Below, piece after piece: positions 1 to 12,158 of a stretch of 64,000 bases of DNA; the stretch's first letter is position 1, and the number at the start of each line of letters is the position of its first letter. A program made the translations under genes and the position numbers. The stretch comes from Mallotus nudiflorus (Eukaryota; Streptophyta; Magnoliopsida; Malpighiales; Euphorbiaceae), in contig CANTUR010000793.1 of NCBI GenBank assembly GCA_947683625.1, positions 868,001-932,000 on the forward strand, given 5' to 3'. The notes below the pieces were generated by a model, which worked only from the letters and a program-made list of their open reading frames with translations, made no database searches and was not told the DNA's origin.

Positions 1-959
1 TTAGAAAATTTTTTTTAGTATAAATATATTTTATTTAAGATAAAATAAAATTAGATTTCTATTTTGTCTTAAATTAATTATATTTTATGATAACAAATAA
101 AATATTAATTACAAAAACATGTCATTTTATTTTGAGTGTTCAAATATTTGTTGTAAAATAGCCTAATTTGAAAAAATATATATTTTTTGGTAAAAAAAAA
201 TCAAATTCAAATATAATTGAGTTCAATAATTATTTGAAATCTACCACAAATTATAATGTTGACAAAATTAGTTGAATTTATCTAAATATTAAAAAAATTA
301 TTCATATATGACATAGTAATTAAGATTATATATTTTAAAAATAATAAAAAAATACTTAATCAATTTGGTTTGTCATTGTTAATACTATCAATAATGTAAT
401 ACCACACCCTGATGTACCATTATTGAAATGTTTCATTCAACGATGGTACGTCTAAGAGGAGTTATCCAAACATATACGATAACCAAACCAAACATTCACA
501 ACATTCCATTTAGAAAATACATATAAATAAAATCATATGGCACCTCAAATTATGTTAAGATGGAAAGTGATAATAGCATAATCCTTTACTACTTGAAACC
601 TCAATAGTTACGTACATCCGTTAACATTCTCAAATATATAATTAATCATAATACATATAGAAGAGTATGTGTTATACAAATAATATGATCAAAGATAAAC
701 ATAATAAATTTTGATAACTCCTCACTATGGCCACATGCAGACTGAAAGTGTACATCGTTTATCGACACGTCAACAAGCCAAGGCTAAAGTCAACCCCACC
801 TAAAAGAAAAAAGATTATCATATAGTCCAAGAGGATAATAAGGCCTGGTTAAGCAGAAAGACAAAAAAATTATGATCCATCACTGTCAAGTCATATCCAG
901 GTTAAAGTGTCCTTAACTCTAAAGTTAGTCTAGTAGAAAACACAAATGGTGGTACACAT
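1..959. other. AT-rich intergenic DNA, no gene seen
   Basis: The stretch is strongly AT-rich, with no coding run that resembles a known protein and no structured repeat that I can recognise. It ends at the left target-site copy (CACAT, 955-959) of the long-LTR gypsy element. Confidence 0.6.
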
Positions 960-1262
960 TGTAATGACACATTATTTTAAATTATTAAAATATATTTTGA
1001 GATTTGTAGTGTTAATAATATTTTAAATATTATTTATATATTATCATTATTTGTGATTAATATTCATTATTTTACGTTAAATATATTTTCTTACGTTAAA
1101 TAATTTATTTGGAGGTTTTATTATTTAAAAATATTAAAGTTATTATTATTATTATTGCTTTTATTATTATTATTAATAGTATTATGTTATACATGTGTGA
1201 TTATTATTATTATTATTATTTGTGCATGTGTATATATATATATGTGTGTGTGTGTGTGTATG

Positions 1263-1299
<37 letters not shown>

Positions 1300-4055
1300 G
1301 GTCAACATTAAAAATTGGGTCAACTCCCTCTTCCCCACTTCTTTTTTTATCTTTTTCTTTTTCTCTTTGTTCTTCTTCTTCTTTTTTTCTTGCTGTCTTT
1401 CGCCATTGCCGAGACTAGCATCATACTCTCAGCTCCACCAGTGCCGCCTTAGATCACCACGAAGCTCGTCATCGTCCTCTCTTCCTCCCCTCTCCCTTCC
1501 ATCGCTACCTGGAGCCTTATCCTTATTGGAATCCGAGAGCTTGCTATAGTAACACCAGTGAGAAACCGGTCATTTCAGCTCAAGTTTTTAGGCTCATTCA
1601 ACTCCTCTCGATGTGTACTTCTCGATTCTCAAGTCGTTTCGACTTTACAACATCCGAATTGTGAGTTTTCTTTAATTTTAGTTTATGTCCATTTTATGTT
1701 TTTATTTTTTTAAAGCTTGTTCTTGTTTGATTCTTGAGAATTCCCTTAAGTAATGTTGTTATATGGAACTTAAGCTTCTCAAATATATTTTTAGTTTATT
1801 TTTTTGAATTTATTTAGATTATGGGTAATTATTGAATTTTTAATAATTGAAAATAAATTTTTATTATTTTTGTGTTTTATGTGTTATTATGAAAAATTAT
1901 GTTAAATTAGTATAGTTAATTTAAATTATTAATTTTAGAAGTGAGAAAATAATTTTTTCGTAATTTTGATTAATTTTTTAATAATATTTAGTATTATGTG
2001 ATTTTTAGATTTAGGGTAAATTATGTATTTTTATTGAAAGTATAGTTAAATAATATGTTTTAAATAATTTTGAAATAATAAATGGTATTAAAATAATTTT
2101 TATGAATTATTTACTATTTTTAACTAATTAATACTAATTTTTGAAAATATATTCAAATAATAATTTTATATACTATTTTTGCGATTTAATAAGTTTTTAA
2201 CTATTTTTAATATATATTTGGACTATTTAAGTAATTAATTGTGAATTTTACTATTTTATGTTAAATAATTGAAAATCGGATTTTTATTAACATTATATAA
2301 TTTATTTGATATTTTATTTAATTAATGTGAAAATAATTATATTAAATTTTTTTATGTTTAAATATATTATATTTTAGTATTTTATGGATATTTATGGAAT
2401 TTAATGATTTTTATTATATTTATTATTTAATATTGATTTGTGGTGAATTGTGAACCTCAGTTGGAAATTTGTGTAGTTCAGGGTCCCAACCTGAGGTGTT
2501 AAGTTTTGTGTTATTTAGAAGTGTTTTTTCTTGTAGGATCTGCTCTACTTTTCAGTAGAGAGATATCTATTTTACAAAGGAGATTCTGCCAAATTTTTAG
2601 TAGAATTCTTATAAAATGTAACATTAAGTCAATCTTGAGTTTTTGTGTTTAATTGAGTTTTAATTCCTAGATCGAGTCTTTCTTTAGAATTCTTATAAGT
2701 ATACATTAGGAATTTATTCTGATTTTATTATTATTTATTTTTCTAGCTGCACCGATATCGAAGCCTATGGAACCAAGCCCGTCGAGTCTGTCTCGAGAAG
2801 CGCAAACTTGTGAGTTATTATTTTATATATGCATTGCATATAAGATGCATGAATATGAATTTTCATATTTCCACAATACATTTAAACCTGAATTATTTTG
2901 TTGAATGACTTAGTATATTTTTTGTATGCTTGTAGTAGATTTTTGGTATATTTGCTATTTATGAGACATATATGCTAGGTATATTTTTAATATATATTTT
3001 GTATACATGTGGCATATATATATTAGTATATTTTGGTATATTTATGGGTTCTTTTGTTATATATGTGGAATATATTTTAGTATATTCTTCTATATTGTAT
3101 GCCATTTATTTTAATTGGGCATTTTATTATTTCCATAAACATACGATTTTATTGAAGGATATCAATAGAACATGCTACCTAGTGGGTTGCACTAGGACTG
3201 TGTATATACTAGTGCGATAAATTTTAGGGTTGAGTTTATAAAATCACTTGAGGTGACATTTGATTTATTGATTATTAAGATTTGATGTAATGAGTAGTAT
3301 GATTGTGGGAGATCGGTTGACCTAGTGTCTTGGGGCCAATCACACTGACAGTGAGACTGCGGGAGCTCGATTGACTTAGTATCTCAGGGCTAGTCTACTG
3401 TCCAAAATGGAATAAGAGAATTCATTTGGAATTAAGTGAGCATGTATGGCTAATGAGATATTTTAATTGAGGTTACGAATATTTAGGGTTCTATTTGATC
3501 CTTCATTTAAATAAACATTTTTCTGCATTTATATACATAAAAGTGGATTTTAACATATGTGTGAAACACCTGTATATATTTATATATATATATATATTGA
3601 TGCTTGATTGTTTATGATTTAGGTTGCATGTATATATATTATAATAATTCACTCAGTGAGGTCTGACTCCCCTCAATATTTTTTCAAGAGATTCCTTATC
3701 GCCAGATCTCAGTAGTAGACCTCTTTACCGGTCTTCTTCAGCTCCGGCTAGACTATGTAATTTTATTTATCTGAACTTTTATTGTACTTTAGAAAACTGC
3801 AATAGTAATGTTATTGTATCCGTAAAGTGTGGTTTTAGTATAGAGACCTATCTTTAAATATTATATGAATATTTTTATTTATGGAAAGGCATTTAAGTAT
3901 TTATTTTTTTATTAATTAAAGTTTTAAATTCTGGAGTATTTTTATTTATTTATTACTTGTGATTTTTTTTTATTTTAAGGCTTGCTACAGGTTCCGGATT
4001 CGAAAGAATTCTCGTTCCCTAGCTCCGGTCATAACTCTCGATTTAGATCGTGATA
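960..4055 (+). repeat. 5' LTR of the Tekay-type element
   Basis: A 3096-bp LTR starting TGTAATGACA and ending in CGTGATA, where the 3' LTR has CGTGGCA. It holds a TG/TA/GA compound microsatellite near 1225-1298, followed by a short CT-rich, GC-richer block (1320-1660). Downstream are exon-like islands: a donor-like GTGAGT at 1661, an acceptor-like TTGTAG before 2537, a 63-nt block 2747-2809 ending at GTGAGT, and acceptor-like sites before 3689 and 3980. A perfect 7-bp hairpin lies at 2543-2560 and another at 3178-3196. The final 75 bp lead straight to the primer-binding site. Confidence 0.9.
1225..1298. repeat. Compound microsatellite (TG)n-(TA)n-(GA)n
   Basis: A run of TA, TG, TA and then GA dinucleotides sits in the presumed promoter part of the 5' LTR. 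The 3' LTR has only a TA run at the matching place (about 9360-9396), so the tract diverged after insertion. Confidence 0.85.
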
Positions 4056-4059
4056 AAGT

Positions 4060-4072
4060 TGGTATCAGAGCC
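4060..4072 (+). promoter_or_regulatory. Primer-binding site, tRNA-iMet type
   Basis: TGGTATCAGAGCC is the usual plant PBS complementary to the 3' end of initiator tRNA-Met. It lies 4 nt after the 5' LTR end and fixes the boundary and orientation of the element. Confidence 0.93.
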
Positions 4073-4241
4073 TAGGTTATTAGTGTTATGGACCTAGGTT
4101 TTTGAAGTCGTGTTTTCTTTGAAACTACTACAGTGAATTAAGTTTGGTTATGTCTTCGATAAGTTTTCCTTGATTTAGCTTTTTGCGTAATCGTTAGGTT
4201 GTCTATTTTGTTTGAATCTATTTGGTTTTTATCTTTTCAGA

Positions 4242-5570
4242 ATGAGGAGGCAAGTGCGTGTCACTCCACCAGTCGTTGAGGCTGAGGATGATGAGTCCTT
4301 TCAAGATGAGGTTTTACCTCTTGAGTTACCAGTCAGGTGCAAAGGTACAGGCTGAGGTAGACCTCTAGGAGTGGTAGGTCACTTTAGATAGAAAGATCTA
4401 CATGAGGAGGAACCTATAGAGCTAGAGTATGAGGAAGCTGAGATACCTCCAGTTGCACTGCAGATGCAGCCTGTCTATTAGCAGGATATGTCTGACCCTG
4501 AGGTAGCGTTGTTCTATGCTAAAGTGGGCTGTATAGCTTTTGATGGGACTTCATACCCATTAGATTTTCTGCACGCTATTGAGACGAGGACTCAGACTGC
4601 TCACACTGAGTAGTAGTAGATTATGATTGTCGAGCTGTCAATCGAAGGACCAGCCCTGGATTGGTTCATTTAGGTCATTCAGCCATATATGAGTTCCTAG
4701 AGAGGTATATGAGGCGTTTCTGTCCAAAGCCACTACGGATGAGCTACAGACTCAGATTGACCAATATTTTCAGAGGTGACAGATCTATTGAGGACTACAC
4801 CAGAGAGTTTCTCTAACTTGGTAGATATGCAGAGGACTTGATACGAGATCAGTATTTTGCTGTCATGACTTACGTTATTGGTTTGGGTTCTGCTTTTGCT
4901 GAGATGCCTACTGCAGGCTTACTTCGAATCTATTATTGAGTTGGTTAAGGAGATAAAGTTGAGACTAGTCAGGCAAGAAGTTATGCTTGATCATTATTAG
5001 TTGGGAGGTGTTCAGTCTGGAGGATATCAAAGTACACCATTCCAAACGTTTCAGATTGGCTCTAGCAGTCGATAGAAAGGATCCTATCAGTAGAGCTAAA
5101 GACCTCAGCAGAGAGTCCATTGGAGTAGCAGACATGGTCATGGTGGACCCCATAGATCTATTAGATTTAGTTCTGGTGCTTTTAGCAGTAGCAGTGGTCA
5201 GAGTTCGGGATATGATAGCACAGGATCAACAACTAGTGCTTATCATATGTGTGGGAGAGTCCATCAGGGACCGTGCTACATGACTCCTAGAGCTTATTTT
5301 TAATGCAAACATATGGGACATTTTTCCAGAGTGTGTCCATATTCTAGTTTTTAGTCGTAATAGTCTATTACCAGTGCAACTCCAGGACCTTTTCAGTTGT
5401 CGCCAGCTCAGTATCCAAGTATGACTTAGATTGTTGCCTAGCAAAGGCATGGCAGAGGTACCAGAGGGGGTGCCAGCTGTTTTGACCAGGTTTTCACCAG
5501 TCAGTAGTGAAGTCGAGGTCAGGCTAGAGTTTTCCACCTCACCTAGCAGGATGCTCAAGCATCCAATGCC
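4242..5570 (+). pseudogene. gag remnant of the Tekay-type element
   Basis: The nucleocapsid and capsid gene, broken by many stops. The first ATG (4242) follows TTTTCAG, an acceptor-like string. An acidic N-terminal part reads for about 37 codons before a stop. A capsid-like stretch near 4760-4910 (motif SIEDYTREF, then GRYAEDL) resembles retrotransposon gag. At about 5240-5340 there is a degenerate zinc-knuckle region with CGRVHQGPC and CKHMGHFSRVC. Stops include TAG at 4479 and three consecutive TAGs at 4611-4619; in related proteins such places often hold glutamine (CAG), so C-to-T decay is likely. Frame changes occur between the capsid and knuckle parts. It cannot make a working Gag. Confidence 0.8.
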
Positions 5571-5890
5571 ATTATTACAAGTATTATTCCAGTCTATTAC
5601 TTAGATGTTAGGGTTCTGATTGATCTGGGTGCTATACATTCTTTCGTGTCCCCTATTTTTGCTTTGAAGTCGTGTTGGCAAGCTTTAAGGATGGCTTTTC
5701 CTTTATATATCACTACTCCTCTAAGAGATTCATTGGATACCGACATTATTCTTTCTGGTTGTCTAGTGTTTATGGGAAGTGGAGAATTGCTAGTGAAATT
5801 AGTATTATTAGATATGATGGAATTCGATGTGATCTTTGGTATGAATTGGTTGTCTCAACACTATACCATTATGGATTGTCGGAGTTAAGA
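5571..5890 (+). pseudogene. Aspartic protease remnant
   Basis: The retroviral-type aspartic protease region of the same element. The active-site motif reads LIDLGAIHSF (around 5616-5645), where the family has L-I-D-S-G-A-T-H-S-F; the usual serine after the catalytic aspartate is replaced by leucine. Further on the conserved strand EFDVIFGMNWLS (about 5820-5855) is clear. The frame ends in a stop soon after the second motif. The order gag, protease, RT is as expected. This copy is decayed. Confidence 0.8.
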
Positions 5891-6014
5891 GGTGATTTTC
5901 AGAATTCCAGATGAAAAAGAGTTTAAGTTTGTGGGTGATAAGAGTTCTACACCTTGGAATCTCATATCCGCTATCACCGTTAGGAAGATGCTGAGGAAGG
6001 ATTGTTAGGGATAC

Positions 6015-7520
6015 TTGGCACTTGCCAGAGATACTTCAGTGGAGAAGTTATCTCTTATAAATGTTCTTGTTGCCTGTGAGTTTCCTGATGTTTTTCCTAA
6101 AGAGTTACCAAGTTTACCACCTCACAGAGAGATAAAATTTTATATAGATGTGGTCCCAAGCACCACTCCCATTTTGATGCTGGCCTACAAAATGGCTCTT
6201 GCAGAATTGAAAGAGTTGAAGGAGCATTATAGGATTTGTTAGATAAGGGTTTCATTAGACATAGTGTTTCTCCTTGGGGTGCACCGGTCCTATTTGTGAA
6301 GAAGAAGGATGGTACACTAAGACTATGCATTGATTACAAAGAGTTAAATAATGTGACAGTGAAGAACAAGTATCCTCTCCCAAGAATAGATGATTTATTT
6401 GATCAACTCCAAGGTGCAAAGTTCTTTTCTAAGATTAACTTGAGGTCGGGTTATCATCAGTTGCAAATCAGTGAGGCTGATGTTCCTAAAATGACATTCC
6501 GCACTCGATATGGCCACTATGAGTTTCTAGTGATGTTATTTGGGTTGACTAATGCACCAACTGCTTTTATGGATTTGAGGAATATGGTATTCAAACCATT
6601 TGTGGATCAGTTTATAGTAGTCTTCATTGATGATATACTGGTGTATTTGAAGAGTATGGAAGAGTACATATATCACTTAAAGACCGTACTACAAACACTG
6701 AGAGAACATCAACTTTATGCTAAATTCTTGAAGTGTGATTTTTGGTTGGAGAGTGTTACATTCCTTGGACATGTAGTGTCTATAGATGGTATTCAGGTTA
6801 ATCTATAAAAGATTGAGGCAGTGTCTGAGTGGCCCAGAACGACGACAACCACTGAGATTCAGAGTTTTCTAGGTTTAGTTAGGTATTATAGGAGATTGGT
6901 GCAGGATTTCTCAAGAATTTTAGCTCCTATGACTCGCCTAACTCAAAAGAATATGAAGTTTGTGTGGTCAGGTGCTTGTGAGTACAGTTTTGAGTTGCTG
7001 AAGGAGAAGTTGACCATAGCTCTAGTTTTGGCTTTGCCTAATGAAGTAGATAAATTCACTGTGTATTGTGATGCCTCTAAAGTTAGCCTAGGTTATATGT
7101 TGATGTAGAATGGTAGGGTGATAGCTTATGCTTCAAGGCATTTGAATAAGCATGAACAGAATTATCCTACTCACAACTTAGAGATGGCTGCAGTGATATT
7201 TGCTCTCAAGATTTGGAGACATCATCTGTACATGGTGACTGGTGAGATTTTCACATCATAAGAGCCGTAAGTACATTTTCCAACAGAGAGATCTGAACTT
7301 GAGGCAAAAGAGATGGTTAGAACTCTTAAAGGACTATGACTGTGAGATTCTTCATCATCCAAGCAAGGCTAATGTGGTAGCAGATGCCTTAAGTAGGAAG
7401 TCTTCAGGTAGTCTTGCTCACATTACTGTGGAGAGGAGACCTTTGATCCAAGAGTTGCATCAGTTAGTGGATCAAGGTTTGATAATAAAGATTAGCAGAT
7501 CAAGAGGACTATTAGCTTAG
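6015..7520 (+). pseudogene. Reverse transcriptase and RNase H remnant
   Basis: A long, well-preserved pol segment. The entry motif PWGAPVLFVKKKDG (about 6270) is followed by LCIDYKELN, the YHQLQI strand, and the catalytic box FIDDIL (about 6625-6645), the gypsy equivalent of YxDD. The connection region FLGHVVS and FLGLVRYYRRLV follow, then the RNase H motif VYCDAS (about 7063-7080) and YASRHLNKHEQNYP. The RH end, ILHHPSKANVVADALSRK, lies near 7350-7400. Breaks are a stop just before 6239 in the approach to RT, TAA at 6806, TAG at 7106-7108, and a frameshift near 7240. Although many blocks are intact, the breaks rule out a functional polyprotein. Confidence 0.92.
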
Positions 7521-7591
7521 TTTAGAGTCTGATAGTGCTGAGAGATAGGATTAAGGCAGCTTAGAGCTGAGATTCTATTCTAGCAGAGCTT

Positions 7592-8964
7592 GTGGAGAAT
7601 GTTTGTGTAGGGAAGTTCATTGATTTCACACTTGATGATGAAGGTGTTTTGTGGATCAGTGGTAGATTATACGTTCCTGATATGGATAATTTAAGAGAAG
7701 AGATCCTTGAGGAAGCGCATTCTACTACCTACAGTGTACATCCAAGTGTCACTAAAATATACCACAACATAAGAGATTTGTATTGATGGGATGGACTGAA
7801 GAAGGATGTAGCTGATTATGTTTCTAAGTGCTTGACATGCCAGTAGGTGAAAGCTAAACATCATAAGCCTTTTGGGAAGCTTCAGCCACTTTCTATCCTT
7901 GAGTGGAAGTGGGAGAGAGTTGCTATGGATTTTATAGTTGGGTTATTCTAAGGATGGATACGATTCCATCTGGGTGATTGTAGACAGGTTAACCAAGTCC
8001 GCTAATTTCTTGTCTGTTTAAGCCACTTATTCTGTAGTTAAATTGGCGAAGTTGTATGTTAAGAATATTGTGTGCCTTTATGGGGTACCTGTGTTCATTG
8101 TATCTGATAGAGATTCAGTATTTACCTCTCAGTTTTTGTAGAAGCTGTAGAAAGCAATGGGCATTAGGCTTGATTTCAGTACTGCTTTTCACCCTTAGAC
8201 AGATGGTCTGTCTAAGAGGACAATCCAGACACATGAAGATATGTTGAGGATGTGTGTATTGGATCTTGGAGGTAGCTGGGATGATCATTTACCGCTTGTA
8301 GAGTTTACATATAATAACAGCTACCATAGCAGTATTGGAATGGCACCATATGAGGCTTTGTACGGAAGGAAGGAAGTGTAGATCCCCTCTGAGTTGGGAT
8401 GAGATTGGAGAGAGAGCGTTGACTGGACTTGAGATGGTTTAAGATGCAACGAAGAAGGTTGCTGTGATTAGAAGGAGATTAGAGACCACAACTAGCAGAC
8501 AAAAGAGCTATGCGAATCCGAGATGTAGAGATATGGAGTTTCAGGTTGGAGACTATGTGTTTCTGAAGGTGTCTCAGATGAAAGGTGTAATGAGGTTTAG
8601 TAAGAAAGGAAAGTTAGCACCAAGATATATTAGACCATTCGAGATTTTAGAGAGAGTGAGCATGGTTGCATATCAGTTGGCTTTGCCTCCAAATTTATCT
8701 CAAGTGCATCCAGTGTTCCATATCTCGATACCGAAGAAGTATATTTCAGACCCTTTACACGTGTTACAGCTTGATAGTGTAAAAGTGAATGAAGACTTGA
8801 CGTACGAGAAGGAACCAATCGTGATAGTTGACTATCAAGTTCATCAGTTGTGTTCAAAACAGAAACCAATGGTTAAGGTGTTACGGCGAAGCAACAACGT
8901 GGAGGAGCTCACATGGGAGACGGAAGCTGAGATGCGAGTTGCCTACCCATACCTCTTTCCTTGA
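7592..8964 (+). pseudogene. Integrase with C-terminal chromodomain remnant
   Basis: The integrase starts with the H2C2 zinc finger: HSTTYSVHPS, then CLTCQ near 7828-7842, followed by TAG. The catalytic core begins at AMDFIVG (about 7922-7942), where there is a frameshift, and continues with IVDRLTKSANF, FTSQF and AFHP followed by TAG (8196-8198), then the EFTYNNSYHSSIGMAPYEALYG block. The C-terminal part 8464-8964 reads open for 166 codons, with YVFLKVS, the HPVFHIS motif and a chromodomain-like tail (KVLRRSNNVEELTWETEAEM). That tail assigns the element to the chromoviruses; in the family it is thought to steer integration to heterochromatin. The protein is non-functional as encoded. Confidence 0.9.
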
Positions 8965-9008
8965 TAAATTCGTCTATTCTTTTATTTGAATTCGAGGATA
9001 AATTCTTA

Positions 9009-9022
9009 TAAGGGAGGAAGAT
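9009..9022 (+). promoter_or_regulatory. Polypurine tract
   Basis: AAGGGAGGAAGAT sits directly before the 3' LTR start, where plus-strand priming needs a purine run. Confidence 0.85.
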
Positions 9023-9201
9023 TGTAATGACCCTTTATTTTAAATTATTAAAGTATATTGTGAGATTTGCAGTGTTAGTAATATTTTAAATATTATTTAT
9101 ATATTATCATTATTTGTGATTAATATTCGTTATTTTACGTTAAATATATTTTCTTATGTAAAATAATTTATTTGGAGGTTTTATTATTTAAAAATATTAA
9201 A

Positions 9202-9276
<75 letters not shown>

Positions 9277-9355
9277 GCTTTTATTATTATTGTTATTATT
9301 ATTAATAGTATTATCTTATACATGTGTGTTTATTGTTATAATTATTATTTGTGCA

Positions 9356-9400
<45 letters not shown>

Positions 9401-12153
9401 GGTCAGCATTAAAAATCAGGTCAACTCCCTCTTCCCCACTTCTTTTTTTTTTTCTTTTTCTCTTTTTTCTTCTTCTTCTTCTTCTTCTTCTTTCCCTGCT
9501 GCCTTCTGCCATTACCAAGACCAGTAGCACGCTCGGAGCTCCACTAGCGCCGCCTTAGATGACCACAAAGCTCGCCATCATCCCCTCTTCCTCCCCTTCC
9601 CTTCCGCCGTCGCCTGGAGCCCTGTCATTGTCAAAATCTGAGAGCTTACTACAGTAATGCCGATAAGAAATCTGTCGTTTCAGCTCGAGTTTTTGGGCTC
9701 ATTCAACTCCTCTCGACGTGTACTTCAAGATTCTCAAGTCGTTTCGACTTTACGATGTCCAAATTGTGAGTTTTCTTCAATTTTAATTTATGTCCATTTT
9801 AGGTTTTTATTTTTTTAGGCTTGTTCTTGTTTGATTCTTAAGAATTCCCTTAAGAAATGTTATTATATGGAACTTAAGCTTCTTAAATATATTTTTAGTT
9901 TATTTTTTTGAATTTATTTGGATTATGGGTAATTATTGAATTTTTAATAATTAAAAATGAATTTTTAATAATTATGTGTTTATGTGTTATTATGAAAAAT
10001 TAAGTTAAATTGGTATAGTTAATTTAAATTATTAATTTTAGAAGTGAGAAAATAATTTTTTAGTAATTTTGGTTAATTTTTTAACAATATTTAGTATTAT
10101 GTGATTTTTAGATTTAAAAGTAAATTATGTATTTTTATTGAAATTATAGTTAAATAATATGTTTTAAATAATTTTGGAATAATAAATGGTATTAAAATAA
10201 TTTTTATGAATTATTTACTATTTTTAACTAATTAATACTAATTTTTGAAAATATATTAAAATAATAATTTTATAAACTATTTTTGTGATTTAATAAGTTT
10301 TTAACTATTTTTAATATATATTTGGACAATTTAAGTAATTAATTGTGAATTTTACTATTTTATGTTAAATAATTGAAAAATCAGATTTTCATTAACATTA
10401 TATAATTTATTTGAGATTTTATTTAATTAATGTGAAAATAATTATATTAAATGTTTTGATATTTAAATATATTATATTTTGGTATTTTATGAATATTTAT
10501 AGAATTTAATGATTTTTATTATATTTATTATTTAATATTGATGTGCTGAATTGTGAACCTCGGTTGGAAATTTATGTAGTTCGGGATCCCAACCTGAGGT
10601 GTTAAGCTTTGTGTTATTTAGAAGTGTATTTTGTTGTAGGATCGGCTCTACTTTTCAGTGGAGAGATGTCTATTTTATAGAGGAGACTTTGCCGAATTTT
10701 TAATAGAATTCTCGTAAAACGTGACATTAGGTCGATCCTGAGTTTTTGTGTTTAACTGAGTTTTAATTCCTAGATCGAGTCTTTTTTTAGAATTCTTAGA
10801 AGTATACATTAGGAGTTTATTCTGATTTTATTATTATTTATTTTTCTAGCTGCGCCGAGACTGAAGTCTATGGAACCAAGCCCGTCGAGTTTGTCTCGAA
10901 TAATGTAAACGTGTGAGTTATTATTTTATATATGCATTGCATATAAGATGCATGAATATGAATTTTCATATTTCCATGATACATTTAAATATGAATTATT
11001 TTGTTGAATGACTTAGTATATTTTTGGTATGTTTTTAGTATATTTTTGGTATATTTTCTATTTAGGAGACATATATGCTAGGTATATTTTAAGTATATCT
11101 TTTGTATATATGTGGCATATATATATTAGTATATTTTGGTATATTTATGGGTTATTTTGTTATATATGTGGAATATATTTTAGTATAGTATTCTATATTG
11201 TATGTCATTTATTTTAATTGTGCATTTTATTATTTTTCCATAAATATACGGTTTTATTAAAGGATATCAATAGAACATGCTACGTAGTGGGCTGCACTAG
11301 GACTGTGCACATGCCAGTGCAATAGATTTTAGGGTTAAGTTTATAAAATCACTTAAGGTGACATTTGATTTATTGATTATTGAGATTTGATGTAATGAGT
11401 AGTGTGATTGCAAGAGCTTGGTTGAGCTAATGTCTTGAGGCTAATTACACTGATAGTGAGACTGCAGGAGCTCGGTTGACTTAGTGTCTCGAGGCCAGTC
11501 TACTGTCCAAAATAGAATAAGAAAATTAATTTGAAATGAAGTGAGCTTGTATGACTAGTAGATATTTTGATTGAGGTTGCGAATATTTAGGGTTCTATTT
11601 GATCCTTCATTTAAATAAACATTTTTCTACATTTATATATATAAAAGCGGATTTTAGCATCTGTGTGAAATGTTTGTATATATTTATATATATACTGATT
11701 ATTTGACTGTACATGGTTTAGTTTGCATGTATATATATTATAATAATTCACTCAGTGAAGTTTGACTCCCCTCAATATTTTTTTCAGGAGATTCCTCGTC
11801 GTCAGACCTCAGTAGTAGACCTCTTTACCGGTCTTCTTCAGCCCTGACTAGACTATACAATTTTATTATCTGAACTTTTATTGTACTCTAGAAAACTGCA
11901 GTAGTAATGTTATTGTATCCGTAGAGTATGGTTTTAGTATAGAGACCTATCTTTGAATATTATATAAATATTTTTATTTTTGGAATGGCATTTAAGTATT
12001 TATTTTTATATTAATTAAAGTTTTGAATTCTGGTGTATTTTATTTATTTATTATTTATGATTTTTTTTTATTTTAAGGCTTGTTACAGGTTCCGAATTCG
12101 AAAGAATTCCCATTCCCTAGCGCCGGTCATGACTTCCAGTTTGGATCGTGGCA
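9023..12153 (+). repeat. 3' LTR of the Tekay-type element
   Basis: A 3131-bp LTR, TGTAATGACC to CGTGGCA, colinear with 960-4055. It has the same exon-like marks: GTGAGT at 9766, an acceptor before 10640, a 63-nt block 10850-10912, and TTTTTTTCAG at the fourth acceptor (about 11794), which is damaged in the 5' copy. The hairpin at 10646-10663 keeps full pairing with one G-U pair. Confidence 0.92.
9203..9276. repeat. (TTA)n microsatellite, about 25 units
   Basis: An uninterrupted TTA run inside the 3' LTR. The 5' LTR has only about 6 units at the equivalent site (1138-1156), which shows expansion, or contraction of its partner, after insertion. Confidence 0.92.
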
Positions 12154-12158
12154 CACTT

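Larger units (their letters stand above)
960..12153 (+). mobile_element. Full-length Ty3/gypsy chromovirus (Tekay/Del type)
   Basis: A complete but dead LTR retrotransposon of about 11.2 kb. Two direct LTRs (960-4055 and 9023-12153) flank a 5-kb interior with a tRNA-Met primer-binding site, gag, protease, reverse transcriptase, RNase H, integrase and a C-terminal chromodomain-like segment, then a purine tract. The gag-pro-RT-RH-IN order marks Ty3/gypsy. The chromodomain and the very long LTRs fit the Tekay/Del chromovirus clade. The flanking 5-mers are CACAT (955-959) and CACTT (12154-12158), a TSD with one mismatch. In a 120-bp LTR sample (2461-2580 against 10561-10680) I count about 11 differences, so the insertion is old. 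Many in-frame stops and several frameshifts make the interior non-functional. Confidence 0.93.

Noticed and set aside
1109..1549. A 146-codon open frame starting MEVLLFKNIKV, and its 3' LTR twin at 9172-9558
   Set aside because: Most of it is translated microsatellite (Ile, Tyr and Ser runs) inside an LTR; the two copies differ in length and frame, and no protein family fits.
9345..9530. Arg/Lys-rich minus-strand frame
   Set aside because: It is the complement of a CTT/TTC-rich LTR leader; low complexity only.
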